Shown here in pieces: positions 7,773 through 14,503 of a stretch of 18,328 nucleotides of DNA. This stretch comes from JBKJUK01 sp046590705 (GTDB lineage Bacteria > Acidobacteriota > Thermoanaerobaculia > Gp7-AA8): NCBI GenBank assembly GCA_046590705.1, contig JBKJUK010000098.1, positions 1 through 18,328 on the forward strand, given 5' to 3'. A program made the position numbers and the translations under genes. The notes under the pieces were generated by a model. That model searched no databases. It saw only the letters and a list, made by a program, of their open reading frames with translations, and had not been told where the DNA came from. Position 1 is the stretch's first letter, and every line of letters starts with the position of its first letter.

Positions 7773-8701
7773 CGTTCTTCAAGAAACCATTCGATCGTTT
7801 TCCGCAATCCAGCATCGAGAGCGACCGGGTCGGGCAGCCTGGCCATGCCTCTGAACGCCGAGCCGTCGATGACACTGCGCGACTGCTCGCCGAGCCTCTG
7901 GCCTTCATGCTTGATGACGGGATCAGATTTCAAGATCGCGGCAAGGGAACTGATCAGAGTGTTGACCGATGTCTCACGGCCCGTTCCGACGTTCCACCCG
8001 CCTTGGAAGACGCCATCGATCGCGGCGAGGTTGGCGCGAACCACGTCATCGATGAACACGTAATCGCGGGTCTGCTCACCCGAGCCGTACACCTTCAGCG
8101 GCTCGCCGGCCATCATTCTTCCGATGAAAATGGCAATGACTCCTGCCTCCCCTGCCTCGTTCTGCCTGGGGCCGTAGACGTTGGCGTAACGGAGCGCCAC
8201 CGACTTCAGCCCTCTCACTTCGCTGAAGTAACGAAGGTAGTGCTCGACTGCCAGTTTCGCGCAGCCGTACGGAGAGCTGGGATGGGTGGGGTGGTCCTCG
8301 CGTTGTGGCGTGTGTTGCGGCTCTCCGTAGATCGCTCCGCCAGTCGAGGCAAAGATGAATCGCCGCGCACCGGCTGCAGCAGCTTTCTCCAGCAGACGCA
8401 GTGTGCCGACGATGTTGGTCATGGCGTCTGCGGCCGAATCTTTGACCGACTTGCGTACGTCCATCTGCGCGGCGTGGTGCAGCACGACATCAAAGTCGAA
8501 GTTTCCCAGCCGTTCCATGGTGGCGGCCAGGGAGATATCCCCTTCGATCAAAGTAGCATCAGGATGCAGGTTGGCTGGACTTCCGCTGGAGAAATCATCG
8601 ACCACCGTGACGCGGGATCCACGCGCGATCAGTGCGTCGACCAGGTGAGAACCTATGAAACCGGCGCCGCCGGTCACGAGAATGCTTCTGGGGTCAGTCA
8701 T
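7769..8701 (-). CDS. NAD-dependent epimerase/dehydratase, UDP-glucose 4-epimerase-like
   Basis: A 310-residue extended short-chain dehydrogenase. The Rossmann motif GGAGFIG is at 11-17, acidic residues Asp35/Asp36 follow in VVDDFSSG as expected for NAD, the catalytic Ser/Thr is in FASTGGAIYG (119-120), and the YxxxK pair is Tyr145/Lys149 in SPYGCAK. RYANVYGPRQ and RDYVFIDDVV are also typical. The best family match is the UDP-glucose/UDP-N-acetylglucosamine 4-epimerase group, but the exact sugar cannot be fixed from sequence. The stop overlaps the rhomboid start. The ATG at 8701 has no Shine-Dalgarno; TAGAAT ends 9 nt before it, suggesting leaderless expression. A DegT sugar aminotransferase lies 377 bp upstream on the same strand and may act in the same nucleotide-sugar pathway. 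Confidence 0.92.
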   Translation of the reverse strand: MTDPRSILVTGGAGFIGSHLVDALIARGSRVTVVDDFSSGSPANLHPDATLIEGDISLAATMERLGNFDFDVVLHHAAQMDVRKSVKDSAADAMTNIVGTLRLLEKAAAAGARRFIFASTGGAIYGEPQHTPQREDHPTHPSSPYGCAKLAVEHYLRYFSEVRGLKSVALRYANVYGPRQNEAGEAGVIAIFIGRMMAGEPLKVYGSGEQTRDYVFIDDVVRANLAAIDGVFQGGWNVGTGRETSVNTLISSLAAILKSDPVIKHEGQRLGEQSRSVIDGSAFRGMARLPDPVALDAGLRKTIEWFLEER

Positions 8702-8710
8702 TCGCGATGC

Positions 8711-8716
8711 ATTCTA
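8711..8716 (-). promoter_or_regulatory. Possible -10 element, leaderless epimerase start
   Basis: On the minus strand TAGAAT (5 of 6 to TATAAT) ends 9 nt before the epimerase ATG at 8701; the 9-nt interval GCATCGCGA has no Shine-Dalgarno character. No convincing -35 is seen. Confidence 0.45.
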
Positions 8717-8744
8717 GCCGGTGGCGATTCGAAAACTTCAGCAA

Positions 8745-8828
8745 CGTCATTCCGGAGGAGCGCGCCGAGGTCGGTGGCGTGCGGAGAGAGTGCTGGGACT
8801 GAGGAGATCTACGACATGGGTCGCGCTC
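8745..8828 (+). repeat. Family D unit, copy 2
   Basis: Same block order as the copy at 6293-6374: CGTCATTCCGGAGGAGCGCG, then GGGACTGAGGAGATCTACGA, then GGGTCGCGCTC. It lies just upstream of the epimerase start and next to a family A pair. Confidence 0.75.
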
Positions 8829-8851
8829 GTCACTTACAGCGTGGGGACCAT

Positions 8852-8963
8852 GGGATGGTGTGGCACAGGCGATCCCGCCTGTGGCTCGCGGCCCCGACTT
8901 AGCACCCGGCACATTCCACCTGTCACTCCGCCACAGGCAGGATTGCCTGTGCCACACCATCCC
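8852..8963. repeat. Family A inverted pair 3, with a compensated variant
   Basis: Cores at 8864-8883 and 8932-8951, opposite in orientation. The right core has the standard sequence. The left core is CACAGGCG-ATCC-CGCCTGTG, in which both bases of the innermost stem pair have changed (A:T to G:C), keeping the hairpin intact. The outer arms, GGGATGGTGTGG and its complement, match exactly between the partners although they differ from the arms of the other pairs. The overall inverted repeat is 33 nt with only those two differences. Confidence 0.9.
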
Positions 8964-9078
8964 TCGCACCCATACCTCCGCTCGGGATGACATCGGCTCG
9001 CCGTCTTCGCCACTTACGGAGTTGCGGACGCGCTGCTGCGCGTCCCCTACATGTCGATACGCGCCGCCACTACACGCC

Positions 9079-10197
9079 TCACAGGACCGAGGCGATGACC
9101 CTGACAATCTCCTGCAGTTCGGATTCTTTCAGCTCGGGAAAGATGGGGATGGCCAGCGATGTCTTCGCGGCCCGGTCCGACACCGGGTAAGCGTCGCTCG
9201 ACGACGGGAGGTCCTTGAAGCAGACCTGCTGCGGAAGGGTGAGCGGATAGTAGATCTCACAGCCGATCTCTTCCGCGCGCAATGCAGTCATCACCTTGTC
9301 ACGCACCAGCTCATCGTCGAAGCGAACGATGTATTGGTTGTAGACGTGGCGACGCTCCGGCAGCGTGTGCGGCAGCAGGACTTTGCCGCTGGCGCTGGAT
9401 TCAGCGAACAATTTTTCATAGATCGCGGCGTTCTTCTGCCGGCCCATGGTCCACGATTCGAGGTGGGCGAGTTTCACGTGAAGGATCGCGGCCTGGAGCG
9501 CATCGATGCGGAAGTTTCCGCCTACGTAATTGTGGTAGTACTTGGGCCGCATCCCGTGCATGCGGAAGTCGAGCAACTTCTGGGCTAGATCGTCGTCATC
9601 AGTAGTCACGGCACCGGCGTCGCCGAACGCGCCGAGGTTTTTCGAAGGAAAGAAAGAGAAGGCAGCCATGGGAGCGAGCGCACCTGCACGCACGCCGTTC
9701 AGTTCCGCACCGACACCCTGTGCTGCATCTTCGATGACGACGATGTTGTGCTTCTTCGCAATCGCGTTAATGCGGTCCATCTGCGCGGTCTGCCCGTAGA
9801 GGTGCACCGGGATGATCGCTCTGGTTCTCGAGGTGATTTTCGCTTCAATCAGATCCGGATCAAGATTCAGCCCCTCCGCCTCTACGTCGACGAACACCGG
9901 CACAGCTCCGACGCGATGAACCACTCCCGCGGTGGCGAAAAAAGAGTAGGCAGGGACAATGACTTCATCGCCAGGGTGGAGCTCGAGAACCATCAGCGCG
10001 ATGAGGAGCGCGTCGGTACCGGACGAGATTCCGATGGCGTGTTTGGCGTGACAGTAGCTGGCAAAGTCTTTTTCGAACGCCTCAACTTTCTTGCCAAGGA
10101 TGAAAATCTGAGACTCGTAGATTTCTTCCGTCACCTTCATCGCTTCGTCGCGAATCGTGGAGTACTGCTTCTTCAAATCGAGCAGGGGAATAGCCAT
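9079..10197 (-). CDS. DegT/DnrJ/EryC1/StrS family sugar aminotransferase
   Basis: A 372-residue PLP-dependent fold-type I aminotransferase that converts a keto group on a nucleotide-linked sugar to an amine, normally with glutamate as donor. The PLP lysine is Lys186 in FFPSKNLGAFGDAGA, the cofactor aspartate is Asp157 in EDAAQGVGA, and the phosphate-binding SGTDAL is at 59-64. The N-terminus MAIPLLDLKKQY and the ending typical of the family show it is full length. Within the family it resembles enzymes making 3-amino or 4-amino deoxysugars for O-antigen or capsule, but the substrate is not determined by what I can see. The start has AAGGA about 7 nt upstream. Neighbours on the same strand are an epimerase and, further upstream, a GDP-mannose dehydratase relic and a glycosyltransferase. 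Confidence 0.94.
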   Translation of the reverse strand: MAIPLLDLKKQYSTIRDEAMKVTEEIYESQIFILGKKVEAFEKDFASYCHAKHAIGISSGTDALLIALMVLELHPGDEVIVPAYSFFATAGVVHRVGAVPVFVDVEAEGLNLDPDLIEAKITSRTRAIIPVHLYGQTAQMDRINAIAKKHNIVVIEDAAQGVGAELNGVRAGALAPMAAFSFFPSKNLGAFGDAGAVTTDDDDLAQKLLDFRMHGMRPKYYHNYVGGNFRIDALQAAILHVKLAHLESWTMGRQKNAAIYEKLFAESSASGKVLLPHTLPERRHVYNQYIVRFDDELVRDKVMTALRAEEIGCEIYYPLTLPQQVCFKDLPSSSDAYPVSDRAAKTSLAIPIFPELKESELQEIVRVIASVL

Positions 10198-10674
10198 TGG
10201 ATATCCTTTCGAGAATTGACGTCGCAGCAGTGAGGCTCAGGTGCCTCGAACCGCGCGCCGTGAGTATAAACGCAATGCGGTTGATCGACGACGCTTCTGC
10301 CACTTCCCCAGAAAACCCTGTGAGAAATGGGGGCAAGTCAAACCCTCGCTACGTCATTCCGATGAGCCGCGTGACCGGCATCGTTTCGCAGCCTGGAGTG
10401 CGAAGAGGAATCTCCGGTCCGCGCAGACGCGCTTGATCGCTACCTCAGCGCGGCGCGGAACGGAGATTCCTCTTCGCACGACAAGCGTCCTGGAATGGCT
10501 GTGGATGGCGTGCTCATCGGAATGACGGTCGCACCCTTCCTGTGCAGAGCTACTGGCTACTGCCACTTAGACACTCTGTCTACAAGCTGCGTAACTACAA
10601 GCGATCGACACGAAGCGCGCCGCGATGAGACTGCAGCTCACGATGCGCGCAAAAATCAGGAAAAAGGAAAGACC
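10198..10674. other. Divergent spacer between aminotransferase and secreted-protein genes
   Basis: This 477-bp region must contain promoters for both divergent genes. On the minus strand TATACT (10262-10267, 5 of 6 to TATAAT) could serve the aminotransferase, giving a leader of about 55 nt; no -35 supports it. The centre (10352-10527) is a large family C inverted element. The last 70 bp before the secreted-protein gene are A/G-rich and carry its AAGGAAA ribosome binding site. No gene is supported here. Confidence 0.55.
10352..10527. repeat. Family C inverted element, copy 1
   Basis: Outer arms CGTCATTCCGATGAGC (10352-10367) and GCTCATCGGAATGACG (10512-10527) are perfect complements over 16 nt. 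Inner arms of 27 nt (10398-10424 and 10453-10479, core GAGGAATCTCCG) pair with a single mismatch. Each half is thus two arms separated by about 30 unmatched bases, and the whole is a 176-bp nested palindrome. A second copy lies at 12884-13060. Confidence 0.9.
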
Positions 10675-11748
10675 ATGAAACATACTCTCATCGCATTACT
10701 TCTCTCTACTGCAGCCTCGGCCTACGCCGCAACTTCGACGCTCGTGATTCCCGCCGCGGGTTCGACTCCGGGAGCGAACGACAGTCAATGGCAGAGTGAA
10801 GTCACCCTTCACAACGCCGGTCCGACCGCGGTCACTCTCAATCTTCGCTATCACACAGCAGCAGGTCCAGGTCCGGTGAAGCAGCTCACACTGCAGCCAC
10901 GCTCGACCCGATCGGAGAAAGACATCGCTCTGAACCTCTTCGGCGCACCAGTCAGCACAGGTGCCATCACCATCGAAGGGGATGCGCTCGGGCTCTCGAA
11001 ACTCGCCGTCAACAGCAAGACCGTCAACGTCTCTGCCTCAGGTGAGTTCGGACAGGATGTTCCGGTGTATCGAGCCGCCGACCTTCTTTCTTCCGGTGAG
11101 ACCGCCATCCTCAACGCACCGGCTGACCCGGTGGCAGCACGCTTCAACTTCGGCGTCTTCGCCGCCACCGAAACGCAGATCGACTGGGTTCTGCTTCGCA
11201 AGGACGGAACCATCGTGGCGAACGTTCCTAAACTCTACCGCGCCGGCACGCAGACCCAGATCAACAACGGTGTCGTCACTCTCTTCGAGAAAGATGCGCA
11301 GATCAATGACGTCATCTACGCAAGAATCAGGAACGGCCAGGCTATCGTCTTCGGCAGCGCCATCGACAATCGCACCGGTGATCCAATTTTCGTCGAATCT
11401 TCAAGGACCCGAGAGAACCTGACCGTGGCCCTTCTCGGCGTTGATCTCGACGAGAACGGCTCGATCGACATCGCTGACGCCAACGGCGACGGCACTCTCG
11501 ACGAGCCCGTCGAAGTTCTGATCGGACCCTTTCCGCAGTACTTCAAGGTGGTCGCTGCAGACCCCGAAGGAAGCCCGATCACCTATTCTCTGGTAGACGC
11601 CTCACGTGACGTGGTTCTGAACGACAACGAGGGGACCGTGCAGTGGTTCCCGGCGGCAGATCTTCGCGGAACCGAGACAATCCTCAAGGTAAAGGTATCG
11701 GACGGAACGGACAGCACAACGTTCCTGATCCCGATCCGTTTTCGATAA
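10675..11748 (+). CDS. Secreted protein with EF-hand-like calcium site and Ig-like C-terminus
   Basis: A 357-residue exported protein of unknown role. Residues 1-18 (MKHTLIALLLSTAASAYA) form a clear signal peptide with an AYA cleavage site. The N-terminal part (about 20-250) is beta-rich, with a repeated-looking pattern of Thr/Val strands (SQWQSEVTLHNAGPTAVTLN). At 257-276 DLDENGSIDIADANGDGTLD carries two consecutive DxDxNG-type loops, the spacing expected of dockerin or EF-hand calcium sites. The last 70 residues (about 288-355, FKVVAADPEGSPITYSL to KVSDGTDSTTFLIPI) look like a cadherin/Ig-like fold. I recall similar secreted proteins in Acidobacteriota but no function. The start at 10675 is chosen over upstream in-frame codons because it gives the signal peptide and has AAGGAAA in front. 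A strong terminator follows. Confidence 0.88.
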   Translation: MKHTLIALLLSTAASAYAATSTLVIPAAGSTPGANDSQWQSEVTLHNAGPTAVTLNLRYHTAAGPGPVKQLTLQPRSTRSEKDIALNLFGAPVSTGAITIEGDALGLSKLAVNSKTVNVSASGEFGQDVPVYRAADLLSSGETAILNAPADPVAARFNFGVFAATETQIDWVLLRKDGTIVANVPKLYRAGTQTQINNGVVTLFEKDAQINDVIYARIRNGQAIVFGSAIDNRTGDPIFVESSRTRENLTVALLGVDLDENGSIDIADANGDGTLDEPVEVLIGPFPQYFKVVAADPEGSPITYSLVDASRDVVLNDNEGTVQWFPAADLRGTETILKVKVSDGTDSTTFLIPIRFR

Positions 11749-11773
11749 GCTGACTCCTGACACATGAAACAAG

Positions 11774-11796
11774 AGGCGGCCGCCCGGCCGCCTTTT
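11774..11796 (+). terminator. Intrinsic terminator of the secreted-protein gene
   Basis: A perfect GC stem AGGCGGCC/GGCCGCCT with a 4-nt loop is followed by TTT(T). It begins 25 nt after the stop at 11748 and lies just before the stop of the convergent GDP-mannose dehydratase gene. The T-run is only on the plus strand, so it chiefly serves the secreted-protein gene. Confidence 0.85.
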
Positions 11797-11813
11797 CCTG
11801 TTCAGAGTCCGGG

Positions 11814-12786
11814 TTACCCGATCCCACGCTCACGCAGGTCAGCCTGCACCATCTCGCGAACGATCTGCTCGAAGCTGTATTCCGGTTTCCATCCGAGCAC
11901 GGTCCTGGCCCTCGTGGCGTCTCCGACCAGACTGGCCGTCTCATCGGGGCGAAAGAACTGTTCGTCGCTCTTCACGAAGTCGAGATATTGCAGGCCGGCC
12001 TCGCTGAAGGCGAGTTCGCAGAACTCACGCACGGAGTGAGTCACACCCGTAGCGATCACGAAATCATCCGCCACCGAAACCTGAAGCATCATCCGCATGG
12101 CGCGAACGTAGTCCGCTGAGTGTCCCCAGTCCCGTCGCGCGTCGAGGTTTCCCAGTCGAAGTTCGCTGGCAAGTCCCGCCTTGATCTTTGCCACGGTGCT
12201 GGTGATTTTCCGAGTCACGAACTCGTAGCTTCGCCGCGGTCCTTCGTGATTGAAGAGGATTCCACTGGCACAAAACATTCCGTACTGTTCGCGATAATTA
12301 CGGGTCAACTCGAAGCCCGCAACTTTGCTGATTCCGTATGGACTGCGGGGACGGAATGGCGTCTGCTCGTTCTGCGGCGAGTGAGTCGCTCTGCCGAACA
12401 TCTCGCTGGTCCCGGCGTAGTAGAACCTGCATCCGGGCTGCACCTGACGCAAGGCTGCCAGCATGTAGTGAGTGCCGTTGATGTTCACATTCATCGTAGA
12501 AAAGCCGTCGTCGAAACTCTCTGCAACAAAGCTCTGCGCGGCGAGGTGGTAACACTCGTCGAACTGATGTTTCCAGCACATTGAAGATGCTCGGATAGCT
12601 TTCGAGATTTGCGGCATGAAGGTGGAGATCCCCGATCAGATGTTTGATTCGCCCGAAGCGTCTCTCGGGGTCTTCCATCGCCACCCGACGCACGAGCCCA
12701 TGCACCTCGTACCCGAGTGACAGAAGATGTTCCGCCAGGTAGCTTCCATCCTGGCCTGTGATTCCGGTGATCAGCGCGCGTTTCAT
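11814..12786 (-). pseudogene. gmd: GDP-mannose 4,6-dehydratase, one frameshift
   Basis: The intact enzyme makes GDP-4-keto-6-deoxy-mannose, precursor of GDP-fucose, GDP-rhamnose and perosamine. The gene is in two frames. The first part, from ATG at 12786, reads MKRALITGITGQDGSYLAEH and continues through LVRRVAMEDPERR to SYPSIFNVLET. The second part carries FDECYHLAAQSFVAESFDD, the GTSEMFG site, SPYGISKVAGFELTRNYREQ (YxxxK), ILFNHEGPRR and on to the normal C-terminus. The frames meet at about 12555-12575, where the DNA has one base too many or two too few (973 bp overall, not a multiple of three). Corrected, the protein would be about 324 residues, full length, with all motifs. One clean shift in otherwise well-preserved sequence may be an assembly or read error, or a very recent mutation. 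The ATG has no Shine-Dalgarno and TACACT ends 9 nt before it. Confidence 0.9.
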
Positions 12787-12795
12787 GACAGAGCG

Positions 12796-12801
12796 AGTGT
12801 A
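12796..12801 (-). promoter_or_regulatory. Possible -10 element upstream of gmd
   Basis: On the minus strand TACACT (4 of 6 to TATAAT) ends 9 nt before the ATG at 12786, with no Shine-Dalgarno in the 9-nt interval. The match is weak alone but has the same spacing as two stronger cases in the window. Confidence 0.3.
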
Positions 12802-12818
12802 ATGCAAACGTGGAAGTA

Positions 12819-12846
12819 GGGCCGGGGGCCGGGGTCGGGGGGCCGG
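12819..12846. repeat. Low-complexity GGGCCGGGG tract (family G)
   Basis: GC-only imperfect tandem of GGGCCGGGG, resembling the reverse complement of the block at 211-240. It is immediately upstream of the gmd promoter region. The G-runs might form non-B DNA structures, which is inference only. Confidence 0.5.
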
Positions 12847-12883
12847 AGCAAGAGAGAAACGCAGCACGGTGAACTGGTAGGGA

Positions 12884-13060
12884 CGTCATTCCGATGAGCC
12901 GCGTGATCGTTGTTCCCGCGCAGGCTCAGCTGCGAAGAGGAATCTCCGGTCCGCGCAGCTGCGGTGGATGGGCACGACCATCGTGGCGCGGAACGGAGAT
13001 TCCTCTTCGCATTCGCAGTGCGCGAGCTTGCACAATCCGCACGTGCTCATCGGAATGACG
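12884..13060. repeat. Family C inverted element, copy 2
   Basis: Outer arms CGTCATTCCGATGAGC (12884-12899) and GCTCATCGGAATGACG (13045-13060) are identical to those of the first copy. Inner arms at 12931-12956 and 12986-13011 contain the same GCGAAGAGGAATCTCCGG core. The segments between outer and inner arms and in the centre differ from the first copy, so only the arms are conserved. Confidence 0.9.
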
Positions 13061-13103
13061 TTCAGGTGTGGCGCGGGGATTTACGGGACGTTCGCGTTTC
13101 TTA

Positions 13104-13137
13104 CTTCATCGTTCTGCGTTCGGCGTTCTGCGTTCAT
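13104..13137 (+). repeat. Family F repeat (GTTCTGC units), copy 2
   Basis: CTTCATCGTTCTGCGTTC followed by a second CGTTCTGCGTTCAT. It matches 17279-17315 in the same orientation, including the preceding TTCTTA, and 4423-4452 in the opposite orientation. It is 20 nt from a family A palindrome, as is the copy at 4423. Confidence 0.75.
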
Positions 13138-13157
13138 TAGCATTTCAGGCATGGCGT

Positions 13158-13177
13158 CACAGGCAGGATTGCCTGTG
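13158..13177 (-). repeat. Family A palindrome, single copy
   Basis: Standard family A core in the minus orientation, with CTCCAC in place of the usual CCACAC arm. No inverted partner lies within several hundred bases. It is about 50 nt downstream of the tyrS stop. Confidence 0.85.
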
Positions 13178-13228
13178 CTCCACTCGTGTCGGATAGAGTG
13201 CGCAGTTGATGGCGTGTTCCTCGTCGGG

Positions 13229-14473
13229 CTACTCGAAAAGTAGTTTCAGGAATCTTCGTTTGCCGATCTTCAGCAGATAGGATTTTCCAGCGATGGCGTC
13301 GAGCGAAGCTTTCGGATCGTCGACCTTCGTTTCGTCAACCTGCAGGCCGCCCTGTGCGATCAACCTTCTGGCTTCCCCGTTACTCGGTGCTGAACCTGTG
13401 TCGACCAGAATCTTCAGCAGCGAAAGCCGTTCTACCTGCGCCGGAAAACGTTTCTCTTCGACGTCAGTTGGCGCCTGACGATCCGAGAAGATCTTTCGAA
13501 ATTCACCCTCGGCAGCAACGGCTGCGGCGGGGTCGTGAAAATCCGAAACGATCGACGCGGCCAGTCTGCGCTTTGCGTCCATGGGGTGTAGTCGGCCACC
13601 CTCCACTTCGGCGCGCACTGAATCGATTTCGGAGGGTCCGAGGTCGGTGCAGAGCAGGTAGTACTTCCACATCAGATCGTCCGAGATGGACATGATCTTG
13701 CCGAAGATCGCGTCAGGGTGCTCGTCGATGCCGACGTAGTTACCGAGCGATTTGGACATCTTGTCGATGCCGTCCAGGCCTTCCAGCAGCGGCATGGTGA
13801 GGACGATCTGTGGTTCGAGTTCGTACTCGCGCATGAGGTCGCGGCCAACCAGTAGATTGAAGAGCTGATCGGTTCCGCCGAGTTCGACGTCGGCTCGCAG
13901 GGCGACGGAATCATAGCCCTGCGCCAGCGGGTAGAGCAGCTCATGCAGGGCAATCGGCTGGTGGGCCTCGAAACGTTTGGTGAAGTCGTCACGCTCGAGG
14001 ATGCGCGCGAGGGTGTACTTCGCAGCCAGCCTGATGAGACCTTCCGCCCCCAGCGCACCGAGCCATTCCGAGTTGAATCGGACCTCAGTCTTCTCTTCAT
14101 CGAGGATCTTGAAGATCTGGCGGCGATAGGTCTCGGCGTTGGCCAGAACTTCTTCCCTGGTCAGGGCCGGGCGTGTGCTTTTCTTCCCGGTAGGATCCCC
14201 TATCATTCCAGTGAAGTCACCGATGAGAAAGATCACCCGGTGACCGAGTTGCTGGAAATGCTTCATCTTTCGTATGAGCACGGTGTGCCCGAGATGAATA
14301 TCCGGTGCGGTGGGATCGAATCCGGCCTTAATGACCAGAGGCTCGCCTCGGGTGCGAGCGCGGCGGACCTTAGCTTCAAAATCTTTCTTCTCGAGGACGG
14401 CGACCGAGCCTTTGCTCAGGAAAGCCACTTCGTCTTCGAGAGACATTTGCAGGTTGGGGGAGGACTCAATCAT
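13229..14473 (-). CDS. tyrS: Tyrosyl-tRNA synthetase
   Basis: A 414-residue class I aminoacyl-tRNA synthetase that charges tRNA-Tyr. The HIGH signature appears as HLGH (60-63) and the KMSKS loop is exact (238-242). The tyrosine-specific region includes GFDPTAPDIHLGH and the ELGGTDQLFN segment. An S4 RNA-binding domain closes the protein (about 345-410, ending GKRRFLKLLFE). The length fits the TyrZ-like subgroup and no residue is missing. The ATG at 14473 has no Shine-Dalgarno, whereas a perfect TATAAT ends 9 nt before it, so the mRNA is probably leaderless. A T-box or other leader regulator is therefore unlikely. The gene follows, on the same strand, a glycosyltransferase 172 bp away across a hairpin repeat. 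Confidence 0.97.
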   Translation of the reverse strand: MIESSPNLQMSLEDEVAFLSKGSVAVLEKKDFEAKVRRARTRGEPLVIKAGFDPTAPDIHLGHTVLIRKMKHFQQLGHRVIFLIGDFTGMIGDPTGKKSTRPALTREEVLANAETYRRQIFKILDEEKTEVRFNSEWLGALGAEGLIRLAAKYTLARILERDDFTKRFEAHQPIALHELLYPLAQGYDSVALRADVELGGTDQLFNLLVGRDLMREYELEPQIVLTMPLLEGLDGIDKMSKSLGNYVGIDEHPDAIFGKIMSISDDLMWKYYLLCTDLGPSEIDSVRAEVEGGRLHPMDAKRRLAASIVSDFHDPAAAVAAEGEFRKIFSDRQAPTDVEEKRFPAQVERLSLLKILVDTGSAPSNGEARRLIAQGGLQVDETKVDDPKASLDAIAGKSYLLKIGKRRFLKLLFE

Positions 14474-14482
14474 CTGCGCGGG

Positions 14483-14488
14483 ATTATA
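14483..14488 (-). promoter_or_regulatory. -10 element of tyrS, leaderless start
   Basis: A perfect TATAAT on the minus strand ends 9 nt before the tyrS ATG. The interval CCCGCGCAG has no ribosome binding site. A start of transcription 6-8 nt downstream leaves only 1-3 nt of leader. No -35 consensus is visible 16-18 nt upstream. Confidence 0.6.
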
Positions 14489-14503
14489 GAGGAGGGCCCT
14501 ACC

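Larger units (their letters stand above)
8702..9078. other. Repeat-filled spacer between aminotransferase and epimerase genes
   Basis: This 377-bp gap holds a family D unit (8745-8828) and a family A inverted pair (8852-8963), plus the putative epimerase -10 element. The remaining 115 bp next to the aminotransferase stop shows no gene or terminator with a T-run. The two sugar genes are thus probably separate transcription units or separated by an mRNA-processing site. Confidence 0.65.
12787..13228. other. Repeat-filled spacer between gmd and tyrS
   Basis: This 442-bp region holds the putative gmd -10 (12796-12801), a GC-only low-complexity block (12819-12846), a complete family C inverted element (12884-13060), a family F unit (13104-13137) and a single family A palindrome (13158-13177). 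Almost no unassigned sequence remains. No gene is supported. Confidence 0.7.

Noticed and set aside
7907..8902. Long plus-strand frame of 331 codons
   Set aside because: It is antisense to the epimerase gene and translated repeat DNA, with no family resemblance and no ribosome binding site. High GC gives long antisense frames.
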